Both the position numbers and the translations under genes were made by a program. Source: Bacteroidota bacterium (GTDB taxonomy: Bacteria; Bacteroidota; Bacteroidia; Chitinophagales; Chitinophagaceae). From it: 64,000 bases of DNA. The stretch covers positions 1-64,000 of the forward strand of contig JAPLEO010000148.1 in the NCBI GenBank assembly GCA_026391125.1. Reading direction: 5' to 3'. A model generated the notes under the pieces. That model was given only the letters and a program-made list of their open reading frames with translations, was not told the DNA's origin and did no database searches. This document shows, piece after piece, positions 9,238 through 18,489 of the stretch (positions are counted from its first letter, which is position 1; every line of letters starts with the position of its first letter).

Positions 9238-10386
9238 ATGCGATACACAAAATATATCATCAATAAAATGCTCCTCTTGTGCCTTCCGCTAGTATTTCTG
9301 GTTGCCTGTGGAACCAAGAAAAAGGAAGAAGCAAAAGTGATAGCACCGGTTTTAAATTTGGTTAAACTTTCAGATGCACAAATAAAAAATGCGGGCATCG
9401 TTACTGGCAAAATGGAACAGAAAGAGATCTCTTCTATTTTAAGGGTCAATGGAAAAATTGATGTTCCTCCACAAAACATGGTATCTATAAGTGTGCCAAT
9501 GGGCGGTTATTTAAAATCAACCAAACTATTACCTGGTCAGCATATCAAGAAAGGAGATCCTATCGCACTCATCGAAGGCGAGCAGTATATTCAATTGCAA
9601 CAAGACTATTTAACTGCGAAGGAAAAAATTGTTTATCTAGAACAAGAGAACAATCGACAAAAAGAGTTGAATAAAACGCAGGCGAGTAGCGACAAAGTAA
9701 TGCAGCAAACAGAATCTGAATTCAAATCTCAACAGGTGCTAATGAGTGCCTTAAAAGAAAAGTTGCAATTGGTTGGTATCAATGTTTCAAAGCTGAGTGT
9801 TAGTAATATTTCCAGAAGCATCAACCTCTATTCACCCATCGATGGATTTGTTTCAAAGGTGAATGTGAATATTGGTAAATATGTTTCACCAACCGAAGTG
9901 CTTTTTGAACTGATCAATCCATCTGATATTCATTTGGCTTTGAAAGTATATGAGAAGGATATCAGTAAATTGTATGTAGGACAGAAACTGAATGCTTTTA
10001 CTAATAATCAGCCTACCAAAAAACATCCATGCGAAATTTTATTGATCGGACACGATATATCAGTTGAACGAAATACAGATGTACACTGTCATTTTGAGTC
10101 TTATGAGCACGAATTAATTCCGGGCACTTATATGAATGCAGAGATCGCAATTAAAAATGCAAAAGCATTTGTGTTACCAGATGAAGCGATTGTGTTATTC
10201 GAGAACAAGCAATATGCATTTATAAAAACCGAAGCCAATCAGTTTAAAATGACAGAAGTTCAAATAGGTAGTTCAGAAAATGGATTCACAGAAATTCTGC
10301 AATCAGAAAAAATCAGCAATTCGGAATTTGTTTTGAAAGGAGCGTACTCTTTGTTGATGAGCCTTAAGAATAAAGTAGAAGAATAA
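9238..10386 (+). CDS. cusB: RND efflux periplasmic adaptor lipoprotein
   Basis: At 382 residues this is a CusB/CzcB-type membrane fusion protein that bridges the inner-membrane pump and the outer-membrane duct. Residues 11-23 are hydrophobic and end in the lipobox LVAC with the lipid-bearing Cys at 24. The N-terminal barrel segment (LRVNGKIDVPPQNM, GGYLKSTKLLPGQHIKKGDP) is followed by a helical hairpin (about 120-175), the second lipoyl half (IDGFVSKVNVNIGKYVSP) and beta-barrel domains. It starts 2 bases after the pump stop, so the two are translationally coupled. The last codons run into the repeat at 10387. No His/Met-rich metal-binding N-terminus is seen, unlike proteobacterial CusB. Confidence 0.92.
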   Translation: MRYTKYIINKMLLLCLPLVFLVACGTKKKEEAKVIAPVLNLVKLSDAQIKNAGIVTGKMEQKEISSILRVNGKIDVPPQNMVSISVPMGGYLKSTKLLPGQHIKKGDPIALIEGEQYIQLQQDYLTAKEKIVYLEQENNRQKELNKTQASSDKVMQQTESEFKSQQVLMSALKEKLQLVGINVSKLSVSNISRSINLYSPIDGFVSKVNVNIGKYVSPTEVLFELINPSDIHLALKVYEKDISKLYVGQKLNAFTNNQPTKKHPCEILLIGHDISVERNTDVHCHFESYEHELIPGTYMNAEIAIKNAKAFVLPDEAIVLFENKQYAFIKTEANQFKMTEVQIGSSENGFTEILQSEKISNSEFVLKGAYSLLMSLKNKVEE

Positions 10387-10530
10387 GTGAGGAGTGAGAA
10401 GTGAGGAGTGAGAAGTGGTTAGTAAGTTCGTAGAGTAAGAGGTAATTAAAAAGTGTGAAAGTTGGAATTCCAGTTTTCACACTTTTTAATTTTCACGCCA
10501 CTCTTCACTTCTCACCTCTCACTTCTCACT
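10387..10530. repeat. nested inverted repeat with GTGAGGAGTGAGAA tandem arms
   Basis: Directly after the adaptor stop codon, GTGAGGAGTGAGAA occurs twice in tandem (10387-10400, 10401-10414). The opposite end (about 10503-10530) carries the reverse-complement pattern CACTTCTCACCTCTCACTTC. Between the arms sits a separate perfect hairpin (10445-10490). The whole could fold as one long stem or act as a small non-coding repetitive element, similar in look to REP/MITE-like elements. I see no other copy in this window. Confidence 0.7.
10445..10490. terminator. bidirectional terminator hairpin
   Basis: ATTAAAAAGTGTGAAA (10445-10460) is perfectly complementary to 10475-10490. The 14-base loop contains GGAATTCC. 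A-rich and T-rich flanks on both sides suit termination of the efflux operon from the left and of the TM2 operon from the right. Confidence 0.75.
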
Positions 10531-10554
10531 TTTTTCTAGTAGAGAAAAGTGCTT

Positions 10555-10911
10555 CTAATTAAAAGAATATATCATCGCCATCGTCTCTCTTGCCATTTGC
10601 TGGTTATACTCGAAAGTAAGTTGTTTGTGGTTGATGATGTCAACGATGGTGCCTATGAAACATAGTCCGCCTGTAAATAAATAAAGGATTCCCATGCCGT
10701 TTTGTCCAACCATGAATCTTTGAACACCTGCAACGCCAAAGAATCCAAGAATGCAACCAAGCAATACCTGATCTGTTTTTCTTCTTTTACCATTATAAAT
10801 GGCAACAAAGTTTTGCAGTTTATCTTGATTTAACTCGAGTGTAATGCTTTGTAAAAAAATCAATTCTTCACCTTCCAAAGCGGGAATCAGGTTCATTAAA
10901 TTTGGGTTCAT
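10555..10911 (-). CDS. TM2 domain membrane protein
   Basis: The 118-residue protein has an N-terminal soluble part (about 1-40) and then a TM2 domain. A basic segment KRRKTDQ leads into two helices: VLLGCILGFFGVAGVQRFMVG and a second containing GILYLFTGGLCFIGTIVDI. The G-x-x-G-x-x-R-F signature between the helices and the D near the end of helix 2 are typical. Function of TM2 proteins in bacteria is not established. Its start overlaps the DUF2752 stop by 4 bases (ATGA), and MarC lies just upstream, so the three form one leftward operon. Confidence 0.85.
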   Translation of the reverse strand: MNPNLMNLIPALEGEELIFLQSITLELNQDKLQNFVAIYNGKRRKTDQVLLGCILGFFGVAGVQRFMVGQNGMGILYLFTGGLCFIGTIVDIINHKQLTFEYNQQMARETMAMIYSFN

Positions 10912-11207
10912 GGTTTTATTATTTGTATGGTTAACTGTCTTATTCTATTTAATATAATGATCACTGCAATAATTCCTAATGGATGCTGATGAAAGGAGGT
11001 TACCCATTCAGCTCTCAGGGCATAATGCATAGCATGTCCAATTCCACACCCAGGACATTTGCCCAATCCCATCGCACTAAAAACACAAAGTGAAGTCTCT
11101 GATTTGTTTTCCGGTAAGAAAAACAAAGCAACTAATGCACCTGTCCAACAAAGCAACTCAAAATGCTTCAAGAACCAACACCATATTTTATGAATGGTTA
11201 AAATCAT
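10908..11207 (-). CDS. DUF2752 family membrane protein
   Basis: The 99-residue protein has two hydrophobic segments around the conserved core CPGCGIGHAMHYALR, which identifies DUF2752. The Cys-x-x-Cys-G and following His/Arg residues are the family hallmark; no biochemical role is known. It frequently sits beside TM2-domain genes, as here, where it overlaps the next gene by 4 bases. Six bases separate it from the upstream MarC gene. Confidence 0.85.
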   Translation of the reverse strand: MILTIHKIWCWFLKHFELLCWTGALVALFFLPENKSETSLCVFSAMGLGKCPGCGIGHAMHYALRAEWVTSFHQHPLGIIAVIIILNRIRQLTIQIIKP

Positions 11208-11213
11208 GGATTA

Positions 11214-11792
11214 CTATTTTCCAAATGCACCGATATTACTACTGAAGATCTTCACTGCAATCGCCAATAGAATAACGCCAAAGAATTTTCGAACGGCCAA
11301 TAATCCTGCCTCACCCAATGCGTGCTCGATAATCTTTAAAGACTTTAATACAATATACACTACTATCAGATTGATAATAATGCCTGCCAAAATATAAGTC
11401 TCATCAAAGTTGGCTTTTAAAGACATGATTGTTGTAAGTGTACCGCTTCCAGCAATAATAGGGAAGGCAATAGGAACCACGCTACCTGATTTTGCATTTT
11501 TATCGCCCTTGAAAATTTCATGTCCGAGTACCATTTCTAGTCCAAGTAAAAAGATCACAATTGATCCTCCAACGGCGAATGAACGGATATCTAATCCGAG
11601 GATCTTCAAAAAAGGTCTACCTGCAAATAGAAAAAGGATCATCAAGCCTCCAGAAACAAAAGTTGCTTGAAATGAGCGAATCCCACCCATTTTTTCCTTT
11701 AAGCCAATCAACAAGGGAATAGAACCAACGATATCGATAACGGCAAACAGGGTAAAAGTGACTGTCAGTAGTTGGTCGAAATGAAATTCCAT
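11214..11792 (-). CDS. MarC family integral membrane protein
   Basis: The 192-residue protein has six predicted membrane segments covering most of the chain, the usual MarC/UPF0056 length and layout. Typical segments are LFAVIDIVGSIPLLIGL near the N-terminus, RSFAVGGSIVIFLLGLEM and PIAFPIIAGSGTLTTIM. The family was once linked to multiple antibiotic resistance in E. coli, a link later withdrawn; its transport role is unknown. It is the first gene of the operon with DUF2752 and TM2. Its start is 124 bases from the divergent permease gene, so the two promoters share this gap. Confidence 0.9.
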   Translation of the reverse strand: MEFHFDQLLTVTFTLFAVIDIVGSIPLLIGLKEKMGGIRSFQATFVSGGLMILFLFAGRPFLKILGLDIRSFAVGGSIVIFLLGLEMVLGHEIFKGDKNAKSGSVVPIAFPIIAGSGTLTTIMSLKANFDETYILAGIIINLIVVYIVLKSLKIIEHALGEAGLLAVRKFFGVILLAIAVKIFSSNIGAFGK

Positions 11793-11916
11793 ATGCTTTG
11801 TTTTAGTAAATATACAGTAACTAAATAATCTACCTATTCAACAGGATTAGGTATTTATTGCAGCATGCAGTAACATTTGTTGGAAGTTTCCTACATTTAT
11901 CCCTCACGATATTACT

Positions 11917-13269
11917 ATGCAGGGAAAACAAAAATTGAATCTTTTTAGCTTTACCATGATCGTAGTAGGTCTGGTAATTGGAATGGGAATTTTTAGATCG
12001 GCAGCAACTAGTGCAAAAGACGCGATCGACCCATCGGTTTATTTTACGGCTTGGCTCTTAGGCGGCTTTTTTGCCTTCTGCGGTGCGCTAACTTATGCTG
12101 AGATTGGAAGTAGATATCCCGTTACTGGCGGCTATTATAAGATTTTCTCTTATGCTTATCACCCAAGTATTGCTTTTGCCATTAACTGCATTATTTTAAT
12201 CAGCAATGCTGCAAGTTTGAGTGGTGTGGCATTGATTGGAAGTGGATACATTACCAAATTATTTCCGCAATATAATTGGACAGATATTGATAAAGCGCTG
12301 ATCAGTTGCGTGGCTATTTTTATATTCTATGTGATCAATTTAATGGGACTCAAAATGAGTTCCAAGGCGCAGAATTTTCTGATGCTCATAAAGATCAGTA
12401 TGATCGTTGTGTTGATCGTGGCTTTATTTTTTCCGATTCATGAAGTGGCCAATCAGGCTGTAGCCATTGCAGCTGCTCCCGAAACACATATGAGTTGGAT
12501 CCAAAGTTTGGGAATTAGTTTGATCGCTGTATCCTTTACCTATGGCGGTTATCAGCAGACCATTAATTTTGGAAACGAAGTGGCTAATCCGGCAAAGAAT
12601 ATTCCGAGGGGGATTTTTATTGGAATCGCCATCATCATTGGATTATACCTCTTAGTGAATCTTAGTTACTATCAGATCATTGGATTTGAAAATATGAAGG
12701 GTGAGCGTGAGATCGCTTATTCTTTAATGAATAAAGTGTTTGGCAAAACTGGCGCAGATATTTTTTCCTTCTTTTTATTCTTTGGCGTACTCGCATATGT
12801 GAACGCACTATTAATGAGTAATCCAAGGGTGATGTATGCGATGAGTACCGAAGGTGCATTGCCAAAAATTTTTGGCAAACAATCCCCCAAAAATGACGTG
12901 TTGGTTTTTTCACTCACCATTTTCGCTAGTATGTGTGTGGTGATTTTATTCTTTGCTCAAACCTTTGAAAAGATCTTGAACTTCACCATATTTCTAGATT
13001 GTTTTGGAATGGTTGCTTCAAGCGCTACCATTTTTGTGTTAAGAAAAAAAACCAAACACTTAGATGGAACAGGCATCTACAAAATGAAATTATATCCCAT
13101 ACTGCCCTTGATCTTTATGGCCGCCTATACTTTTGTAGGCATCAGTATCAGCATTCAAACGCCAAGTATCGCACTAATCGGCATTTCTGTGTTGGCGGTA
13201 TTTATGGTAATTTATTTTGTTAGTCAGCGATTTACAAAAAATATCGAACCTCAACTTCCTAAAGAATAA
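11917..13269 (+). CDS. APC family amino acid permease
   Basis: The 450-residue protein has about 12 hydrophobic helices. The N-terminal helix carries the APC substrate motif GLVIGMGIFRS. Helix 6 region SFTYGGYQQTINFGNEVANPAKNIPR is the family's conserved segment, best known from LAT/ApcT-like transporters. It would import amino acids by cation symport or exchange. The next gene, a Cys/Met-type PLP enzyme, begins 5 bases downstream, so a sulfur or other amino acid substrate degraded inside the cell is a reasonable inference. Confidence 0.88.
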   Translation: MQGKQKLNLFSFTMIVVGLVIGMGIFRSAATSAKDAIDPSVYFTAWLLGGFFAFCGALTYAEIGSRYPVTGGYYKIFSYAYHPSIAFAINCIILISNAASLSGVALIGSGYITKLFPQYNWTDIDKALISCVAIFIFYVINLMGLKMSSKAQNFLMLIKISMIVVLIVALFFPIHEVANQAVAIAAAPETHMSWIQSLGISLIAVSFTYGGYQQTINFGNEVANPAKNIPRGIFIGIAIIIGLYLLVNLSYYQIIGFENMKGEREIAYSLMNKVFGKTGADIFSFFLFFGVLAYVNALLMSNPRVMYAMSTEGALPKIFGKQSPKNDVLVFSLTIFASMCVVILFFAQTFEKILNFTIFLDCFGMVASSATIFVLRKKTKHLDGTGIYKMKLYPILPLIFMAAYTFVGISISIQTPSIALIGISVLAVFMVIYFVSQRFTKNIEPQLPKE

Positions 13270-13274
13270 TTACA

Positions 13275-14447
13275 ATGGAACTCTCTTATATCATAAACGA
13301 GTTAGCTGAATCAAGAGAAGATTATTTTAGAGCGATTGCACCTCCGATCATGCAGACCAGCAATTTCGCTTTTAAAACGGTGGATGATCTGCGGAAGTCG
13401 TTTGAAGATGAATATTCAACTTGGTTATATAGCCGCGGACTAAACCCAACTGTAGAAATTCTTAGAAAAAAATTAGCGGCATTGGATGCTGCGGAAGATT
13501 GTTTGGTTTTCAATAGCGGTGCTGCAGCCATTTTTGCATCGGTATTGGCCAATGTAAAATCTGGTGATCATATCTTAAGTGTTAAGAATCCCTATACCTG
13601 GGCAAAGAAAATGTTCGAAGAGATCCTCCCTAGGTTTCAGGTAACGCATTCTTATATTGATGGAAGATCCATCACAAACTTTGAAAATGCCATTCAGCCA
13701 AATACAACGGTGATCTATTTAGAAACTCCGAATAGCTGGACCTACGACATTCAAGATCTGGAAGCAGTTGCCATCCTTGCAAAGAAGCATGGCATTATTA
13801 CGATCTGTGATAATAGTTATTGTACCCCATTGTATCAAAAACCGATCACTTTGGGAATCGACTTGGTTTTGCAATCTGCTACTAAATATATCAGTGGTCA
13901 TAGTGATACCGTGGCAGGTGTGTTAACTGGTGATAGAAAAATGATTGAGCGGATCTTTAATAGTGAGTACATGAATATTGGCTCGGGGATCCAACCTTTT
14001 AATGCTTGGTTATTAATTAGAGGACTAAGAACATTGGAAGCAAGGTTAGAAAGAGTAGACCGAACTACTAAGGCATTGCTACCATTATTAAAGGCGCACC
14101 CAAGAATTGAGAAAGTAATTTTTCCACTCGACCCCGAATTTCCACAATATGAGTTGGCAAAGAAGCAAATGACTGGCGCATGTGGTTTAATGACCATCAT
14201 TATCAAAGCCAATGAATGTGCAACCATTGAAAAATTCTGTAACTCGCTCCAACATATATTGATGGCAGTAAGTTGGGGAGGGCATGAATCATTAGTGATT
14301 CCAAAGTGTGCCGGAATGAAACCCGAACAGTTTGATGCAAGTAATCCCGAACATAGAATGCTACGTTTTTACTTTGGATTGGAGTCTGTTGAATACTTAA
14401 TGGACGACCTGAATCAGGCATTTTTGGCTATTGAACACCTTTCATAA
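13275..14447 (+). CDS. trans-sulfuration family PLP-dependent enzyme
   Basis: The 390-residue protein belongs to the Cys/Met metabolism PLP family (cystathionine gamma-synthase, beta/gamma-lyase, methionine gamma-lyase). The PLP lysine is K204 in SATKYISGHSD. Other marks are FNSGAAAIFA (phosphate binding), YLETPNS and the Asp in TICDNSYCTP. The N-terminus contains YSTWLYSRGLNPT where the family usually has Y-[ST]-R-x-x-N-P-T. Activity within the family cannot be fixed by sight. It forms a tight pair with the permease, which points to catabolism of an imported amino acid rather than biosynthesis (inference). Confidence 0.88.
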   Translation: MELSYIINELAESREDYFRAIAPPIMQTSNFAFKTVDDLRKSFEDEYSTWLYSRGLNPTVEILRKKLAALDAAEDCLVFNSGAAAIFASVLANVKSGDHILSVKNPYTWAKKMFEEILPRFQVTHSYIDGRSITNFENAIQPNTTVIYLETPNSWTYDIQDLEAVAILAKKHGIITICDNSYCTPLYQKPITLGIDLVLQSATKYISGHSDTVAGVLTGDRKMIERIFNSEYMNIGSGIQPFNAWLLIRGLRTLEARLERVDRTTKALLPLLKAHPRIEKVIFPLDPEFPQYELAKKQMTGACGLMTIIIKANECATIEKFCNSLQHILMAVSWGGHESLVIPKCAGMKPEQFDASNPEHRMLRFYFGLESVEYLMDDLNQAFLAIEHLS

Positions 14448-14531
14448 GATTTTTTAGCGCATTTAGTCTGTATCCTTTCCGTCTGTCTAATTTTTCTAGA
14501 CAAGCTGTTCTTTCGTGTATTTTTGTTTTAT

Positions 14532-15953
14532 ATGAAGAAGTTTTTGACCTTAATAGCTTTAACAGCTTCCCTTCATTCCTTCTCTCAGGAAAAGTGGGAT
14601 TTAAGAAAATGCGTTGACTATGCTATACAGAATAATATCTCTGTAAAGCAGGCAGATGTGCAAGCTCGTTTGTCTAAATTATTGGCTGATCAGTCAAAAT
14701 TGACGCATCTGCCAAATGCAAATGCTAGTATTAGTACTACGTATCAGCACGGCTTGAACATCAACCCAACAACTAACGTTTTTGAGAACGTAGACATTAC
14801 TGGTGGTAATTTGGGCTTTCAGTCGAATTACACCATATTCAACTGGTTTGCTCGTAAAAACAATATTGATGCAAACTTGCTGACTGCAAAAGCAGATGAA
14901 ATGAATATCGAAAGAACCAAGAACGACTTGGCCCTATCGGTAGCCAATGCATTTTTGCAGGTGATGTTGCGTAGAGAGCAAGCCAATGTAAGTTCTGTAC
15001 AATTAAAACAGTCTCAAGAGCAATTGAGAAATACGCGCAAGTTTGTTGATGCGGGTAGTCAGCCTGAATTAAATGCGATACAACTCGAAGCGCAAGTAGA
15101 AAGAGATAGTGCCACTTATATTCAAGCACTAGCGGCTGTAGAGCAAGGCGTTATTAATTTGAAAGCTTTTATGAATTTTGATTTTGCATCACAATTCGAT
15201 ATAGTTTATCCAGCAGTTGAAAGTATTCCAGTTGATAATATTTTGGATCTTCAACCACAATCAGTTTATGAGTTGGCGTTGATGAATCAACCTCAGCAAA
15301 AAGTTACTGCTTTGCGAATTGAAGCTTCTCAGAAAACCGTGAGTGCTGCAAGAGGTGCCATGTATCCCACATTAACTGCATCAGCATCCTTAAACACTAG
15401 GTTCGCAAATAATGTGTATGATTATAGAAGTACCACAATTCTTGGACCAACTTCTGCATATGCATTAGATAATGCGAATAAATATCCGGTATATGCTTAC
15501 CAAAATGCCATCACTGGAATTGATAAAGTGAATTTTGGTAATCAGTTAAACAGATATTTCGGACAAGCAGTTGGTTTGAATTTGAATGTGCCTTTGTTCA
15601 ATGCGCATCAATCGCGTACACAGTGGGAGCGTGCAAAGATCAATGTTCGTCAGACACAATTACAAGACGATCAAGAAAAACAAACACTACGTTCTAATGT
15701 TTATAATTCATATCAAGATGCCTATTCTTCTTTGCAGAAATATAATTCTTCTAAGAAGAGTGTAGCTGTTTCGGAGAAAGCTTTGGATTATGCACAAAAG
15801 CGTTACGATGCTGGCTTATTGGGTACACTTGATTTGATTACTACACGTAACAATGTGTTTACTGCAAAAATTCAGGAATTGAGTAACCACTATGAATATG
15901 TATTTAAATTAAAAGTACTGGAGTTCTTCAAAGGCCAGGGCATTAAATTATAA
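14532..15953 (+). CDS. TolC family outer-membrane protein
   Basis: I take ATG 14532 (473 residues) because MKKFLTLIALTASLHSFSQ is a clean signal peptide; a TTG three codons earlier is less likely. The body shows two TolC repeats of long amphipathic helices (WDLRKCVDYAIQNN at the start; RYDAGLLGTLDLITTRNN near the end), forming the trans-periplasmic tunnel. A TAnnTTTG-like box (TATTTTTG, 14518-14525) lies immediately before the start, so any mRNA from it would be nearly leaderless. The adaptor gene follows after 41 bases. The inner-membrane transporter that should complete the system is missing. Confidence 0.9.
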   Translation: MKKFLTLIALTASLHSFSQEKWDLRKCVDYAIQNNISVKQADVQARLSKLLADQSKLTHLPNANASISTTYQHGLNINPTTNVFENVDITGGNLGFQSNYTIFNWFARKNNIDANLLTAKADEMNIERTKNDLALSVANAFLQVMLRREQANVSSVQLKQSQEQLRNTRKFVDAGSQPELNAIQLEAQVERDSATYIQALAAVEQGVINLKAFMNFDFASQFDIVYPAVESIPVDNILDLQPQSVYELALMNQPQQKVTALRIEASQKTVSAARGAMYPTLTASASLNTRFANNVYDYRSTTILGPTSAYALDNANKYPVYAYQNAITGIDKVNFGNQLNRYFGQAVGLNLNVPLFNAHQSRTQWERAKINVRQTQLQDDQEKQTLRSNVYNSYQDAYSSLQKYNSSKKSVAVSEKALDYAQKRYDAGLLGTLDLITTRNNVFTAKIQELSNHYEYVFKLKVLEFFKGQGIKL

Positions 15954-15994
15954 AAGTAACCAAGAACATTAACACACAAGAAACACTGTTTTAT

Positions 15995-17359
15995 ATGAGT
16001 AAGAAATTGATTTGGATTATCGTAGCATTAGTAGTTGTAATTGGGGTTTTGATTGGCCTAAAAAAAGGCGGAGTGATTGGTAAGGAAGAAGGTACCAAAG
16101 TAACAACTGAGAAAGCGGTTAAGCGTAATATTATTGAAACTGTAAATGCAAGTGGTAAGGTTTACCCTGAAGTAGAAGTTAAGGTAAGTCCGGATATCAG
16201 TGGTGAGATCACAGAGCTGTATGTAAATGAAGGTGACACTGTAAAAAAGGGTCAAGTTCTAGCACGTATTTATGCTGATATCTACTCTACACAACGCGAT
16301 CAGGTTGCTGCTGGTGTTAATCAAGCAAAAGCACAGTTATCAAATTCTAATGCAAATTTAGTAGGCTTAAAAGCTATATTGGATAACACAAAATCAGTGT
16401 ACGATCGTCAGAAGAAATTAGTGGATGATAAAGTAATTTCTCGTTCAGAATTCGAACAATCACAACAAGCATATCTTTCTGCACAAGCAAATTATAATGC
16501 AGCCAAAGAAGGTTTGAAAAGTGGTGAAGCTAATATTCAGGGAGCTCAAGCACAATTAAGCAAAGCAGAAAAAGATATGTCTCGTACCGTGATCACTGCA
16601 CCAATGGATGGCTTGATCAGTTTGATGAGTGTGAAGAAAGGTGAGCGTGTTGCTGGTAATAGCTTTAACGTAGGTACTGAAATGATGCGGATTTCTGATA
16701 TGAGAAGTATTGAAGTGCGTGTAGATGTAGGTGAGAACGATATTCCAAAAGTAAAAATTGGGGATACTGCCATTGTTGAAGTAGATGCTTATACTAATAG
16801 AAAATTCAAAGGACTAGTATATAAAATTGCCAATCCTAACACCAATTCATCTTTGACCTCATCTTCAACAGATGTTACTAATTATAAAGTTCATATTCGC
16901 TTGTTGCCTTCTTCTTATGAAGATTTGATCACACCTAGAAAAAGTTTTCCTTTCCGTCCGGGAATGAGTGCAAGTGCTGATATTCAAACTAAAACTAAAG
17001 CCAACGTTTTATCAGTTGCTTTGAATGCAGTAACAACTCGTGATAAAAATGGTGATGCTAAAGCAACCGGAGATAAGAAAGATGAAAAGAAACCAGACGA
17101 TAAAGCAGTAAAATCAACTTCAGCTGATGATGATATTGAAGAAGTAGTATTTGTTCTTCAAAAAGACAATACGGTTAAAAAAATAAAAGTAAGAACTGCC
17201 GTACAGGATCTGAATAATATTGAAATTCTTGCCGGATTAAAAGAGGGTGATGAAGTAATCACCGGTCCATATACCATTGTAAGCAAAACATTGAAAGATG
17301 GTGCTAAAGTAATGGTTGTTGCAAAAGACAAATTATACGACGATAAGAAAAAAGATTAA
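15995..17359 (+). CDS. periplasmic adaptor (membrane fusion) protein
   Basis: This HlyD/MacA-like adaptor has 454 residues. An N-terminal membrane anchor (about 5-22, WIIVALVVVIGVLIGL) has no lipobox. Lipoyl halves are PDISGEITELYVNEGDTVKKGQ and MDGLISLMSVKKGERVAG; a long helical hairpin lies between (about 100-195). A charged low-complexity insert rich in Lys and Asp (about 350-385) interrupts the C-terminal domain. In related genomes such TolC/MacA pairs are followed by MacB-type ABC genes (from memory), but here a strong terminator and gpsA follow. The partner pump must be encoded elsewhere or be shared. Confidence 0.9.
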   Translation: MSKKLIWIIVALVVVIGVLIGLKKGGVIGKEEGTKVTTEKAVKRNIIETVNASGKVYPEVEVKVSPDISGEITELYVNEGDTVKKGQVLARIYADIYSTQRDQVAAGVNQAKAQLSNSNANLVGLKAILDNTKSVYDRQKKLVDDKVISRSEFEQSQQAYLSAQANYNAAKEGLKSGEANIQGAQAQLSKAEKDMSRTVITAPMDGLISLMSVKKGERVAGNSFNVGTEMMRISDMRSIEVRVDVGENDIPKVKIGDTAIVEVDAYTNRKFKGLVYKIANPNTNSSLTSSSTDVTNYKVHIRLLPSSYEDLITPRKSFPFRPGMSASADIQTKTKANVLSVALNAVTTRDKNGDAKATGDKKDEKKPDDKAVKSTSADDDIEEVVFVLQKDNTVKKIKVRTAVQDLNNIEILAGLKEGDEVITGPYTIVSKTLKDGAKVMVVAKDKLYDDKKKD

Positions 17360-17388
17360 GCTTTTTGTTTGAGCTAATTAAGATACAG

Positions 17389-17420
17389 CGACCCCAATTC
17401 GGGGTCGTTTGTTTTTTATT
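17389..17420 (+). terminator. intrinsic terminator after the TolC-adaptor pair
   Basis: CGACCCC (17389-17395) pairs with GGGGTCG (17401-17407) around a 5-base loop and is followed by TTTGTTTTTT. It closes the operon 30 bases past the adaptor stop. Confidence 0.9.
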
Positions 17421-17484
17421 CGGTTGCTAATCTTTTTTGTTATGCCCATTTCGTATGTTTGTGATGAAATAATAAACACTGTAA

Positions 17485-18489
17485 ATGCAGTTTGGAATTA
17501 TAGGAGGCGGAAGTTGGGCCACAGCATTGGCTAAAATTTTAACCGATAATGGCAATTCAATCAATTGGTGGATTCGTAATGAAGAAACCATTAGTTTGAT
17601 AAAAAAACGTAGGCATAACCCACACTACCTTAGTGTGGCATACTTCGACCCATCTCAATTATTTCTTAGTAACAATATAGCAGAGGTAGTAGACAAATCT
17701 GAAGTATTGGTAATTGCAATTCCCTCTGCCTTTGCAATTGATGCTTTATCTACTTTACCAAAAGATGCATTGAAAGGCAAGCAGGTTGTTTCAGCGATCA
17801 AAGGTATTTTGCCTGCCACCAATGAATTATTGAATGAATATCTTTCTAGAGAATTCGATTTTTCAATTGAAGATTATTTTTCTGTATTGGGCCCTTGTCA
17901 TGCAGAAGAAGTAGCAGCAGAAAAGTTATCGTACCTCACTTTTTCCGGGATCCACGAATCACGTGCTTACGATATCGCCAGATATTTTCAAACCGAATAC
18001 TTGAATACTGTTGTAAATCATGATGTGATGGGGGTTCAGTATGCGGCGGTGCTTAAAAATATTTATGCATTAGGTGCTGGTATTGCACACGGGTTAGATT
18101 ATGGTGATAATTTTTTGAGTGTATATATTGCCAATTGCGCGAATGAAATGACCACATTTTTAAAAAGTATTCTTCCCGTTACCAATAAAGAAAATCCTGA
18201 AATCAATTACAGTGCCTCTGTTTATTTGGGTGATCTTTTGGTGACTTGCTATTCTTTATATAGTAGAAACAGAACCTTTGGAAATATGATCGGGAAAGGC
18301 TATTCTGTAAAAGCTGCACAGCTTGAATTGAGTATGGTAGCAGAAGGATACAATGCCAGTAAGTGTATTAAAAAGACCAACGAAAAATTAAATGCAGAGA
18401 TCCCCATCGCCCATACCATTTATGAAATTCTATGGGAGCAGTTACCTGCAGCGGAAGGCTTTAAAAAAATAGAAGGATTTTTATTTTAA
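17485..18489 (+). CDS. gpsA: NAD(P)-dependent glycerol-3-phosphate dehydrogenase
   Basis: At 334 residues this is the normal length for GpsA, which reduces dihydroxyacetone phosphate to sn-glycerol-3-phosphate for membrane lipid synthesis in the cytosol. The dinucleotide-binding fingerprint GIIGGGSWATALAKIL is at residues 4-19. LGPCHAEEVA and the catalytic lysine in AAVLKNIYALGAGI follow, then the C-terminal helical domain (RNRTFGNMIGKG). It converges on hemW, and the two stop regions overlap by 4 bases. Confidence 0.95.
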   Translation: MQFGIIGGGSWATALAKILTDNGNSINWWIRNEETISLIKKRRHNPHYLSVAYFDPSQLFLSNNIAEVVDKSEVLVIAIPSAFAIDALSTLPKDALKGKQVVSAIKGILPATNELLNEYLSREFDFSIEDYFSVLGPCHAEEVAAEKLSYLTFSGIHESRAYDIARYFQTEYLNTVVNHDVMGVQYAAVLKNIYALGAGIAHGLDYGDNFLSVYIANCANEMTTFLKSILPVTNKENPEINYSASVYLGDLLVTCYSLYSRNRTFGNMIGKGYSVKAAQLELSMVAEGYNASKCIKKTNEKLNAEIPIAHTIYEILWEQLPAAEGFKKIEGFLF

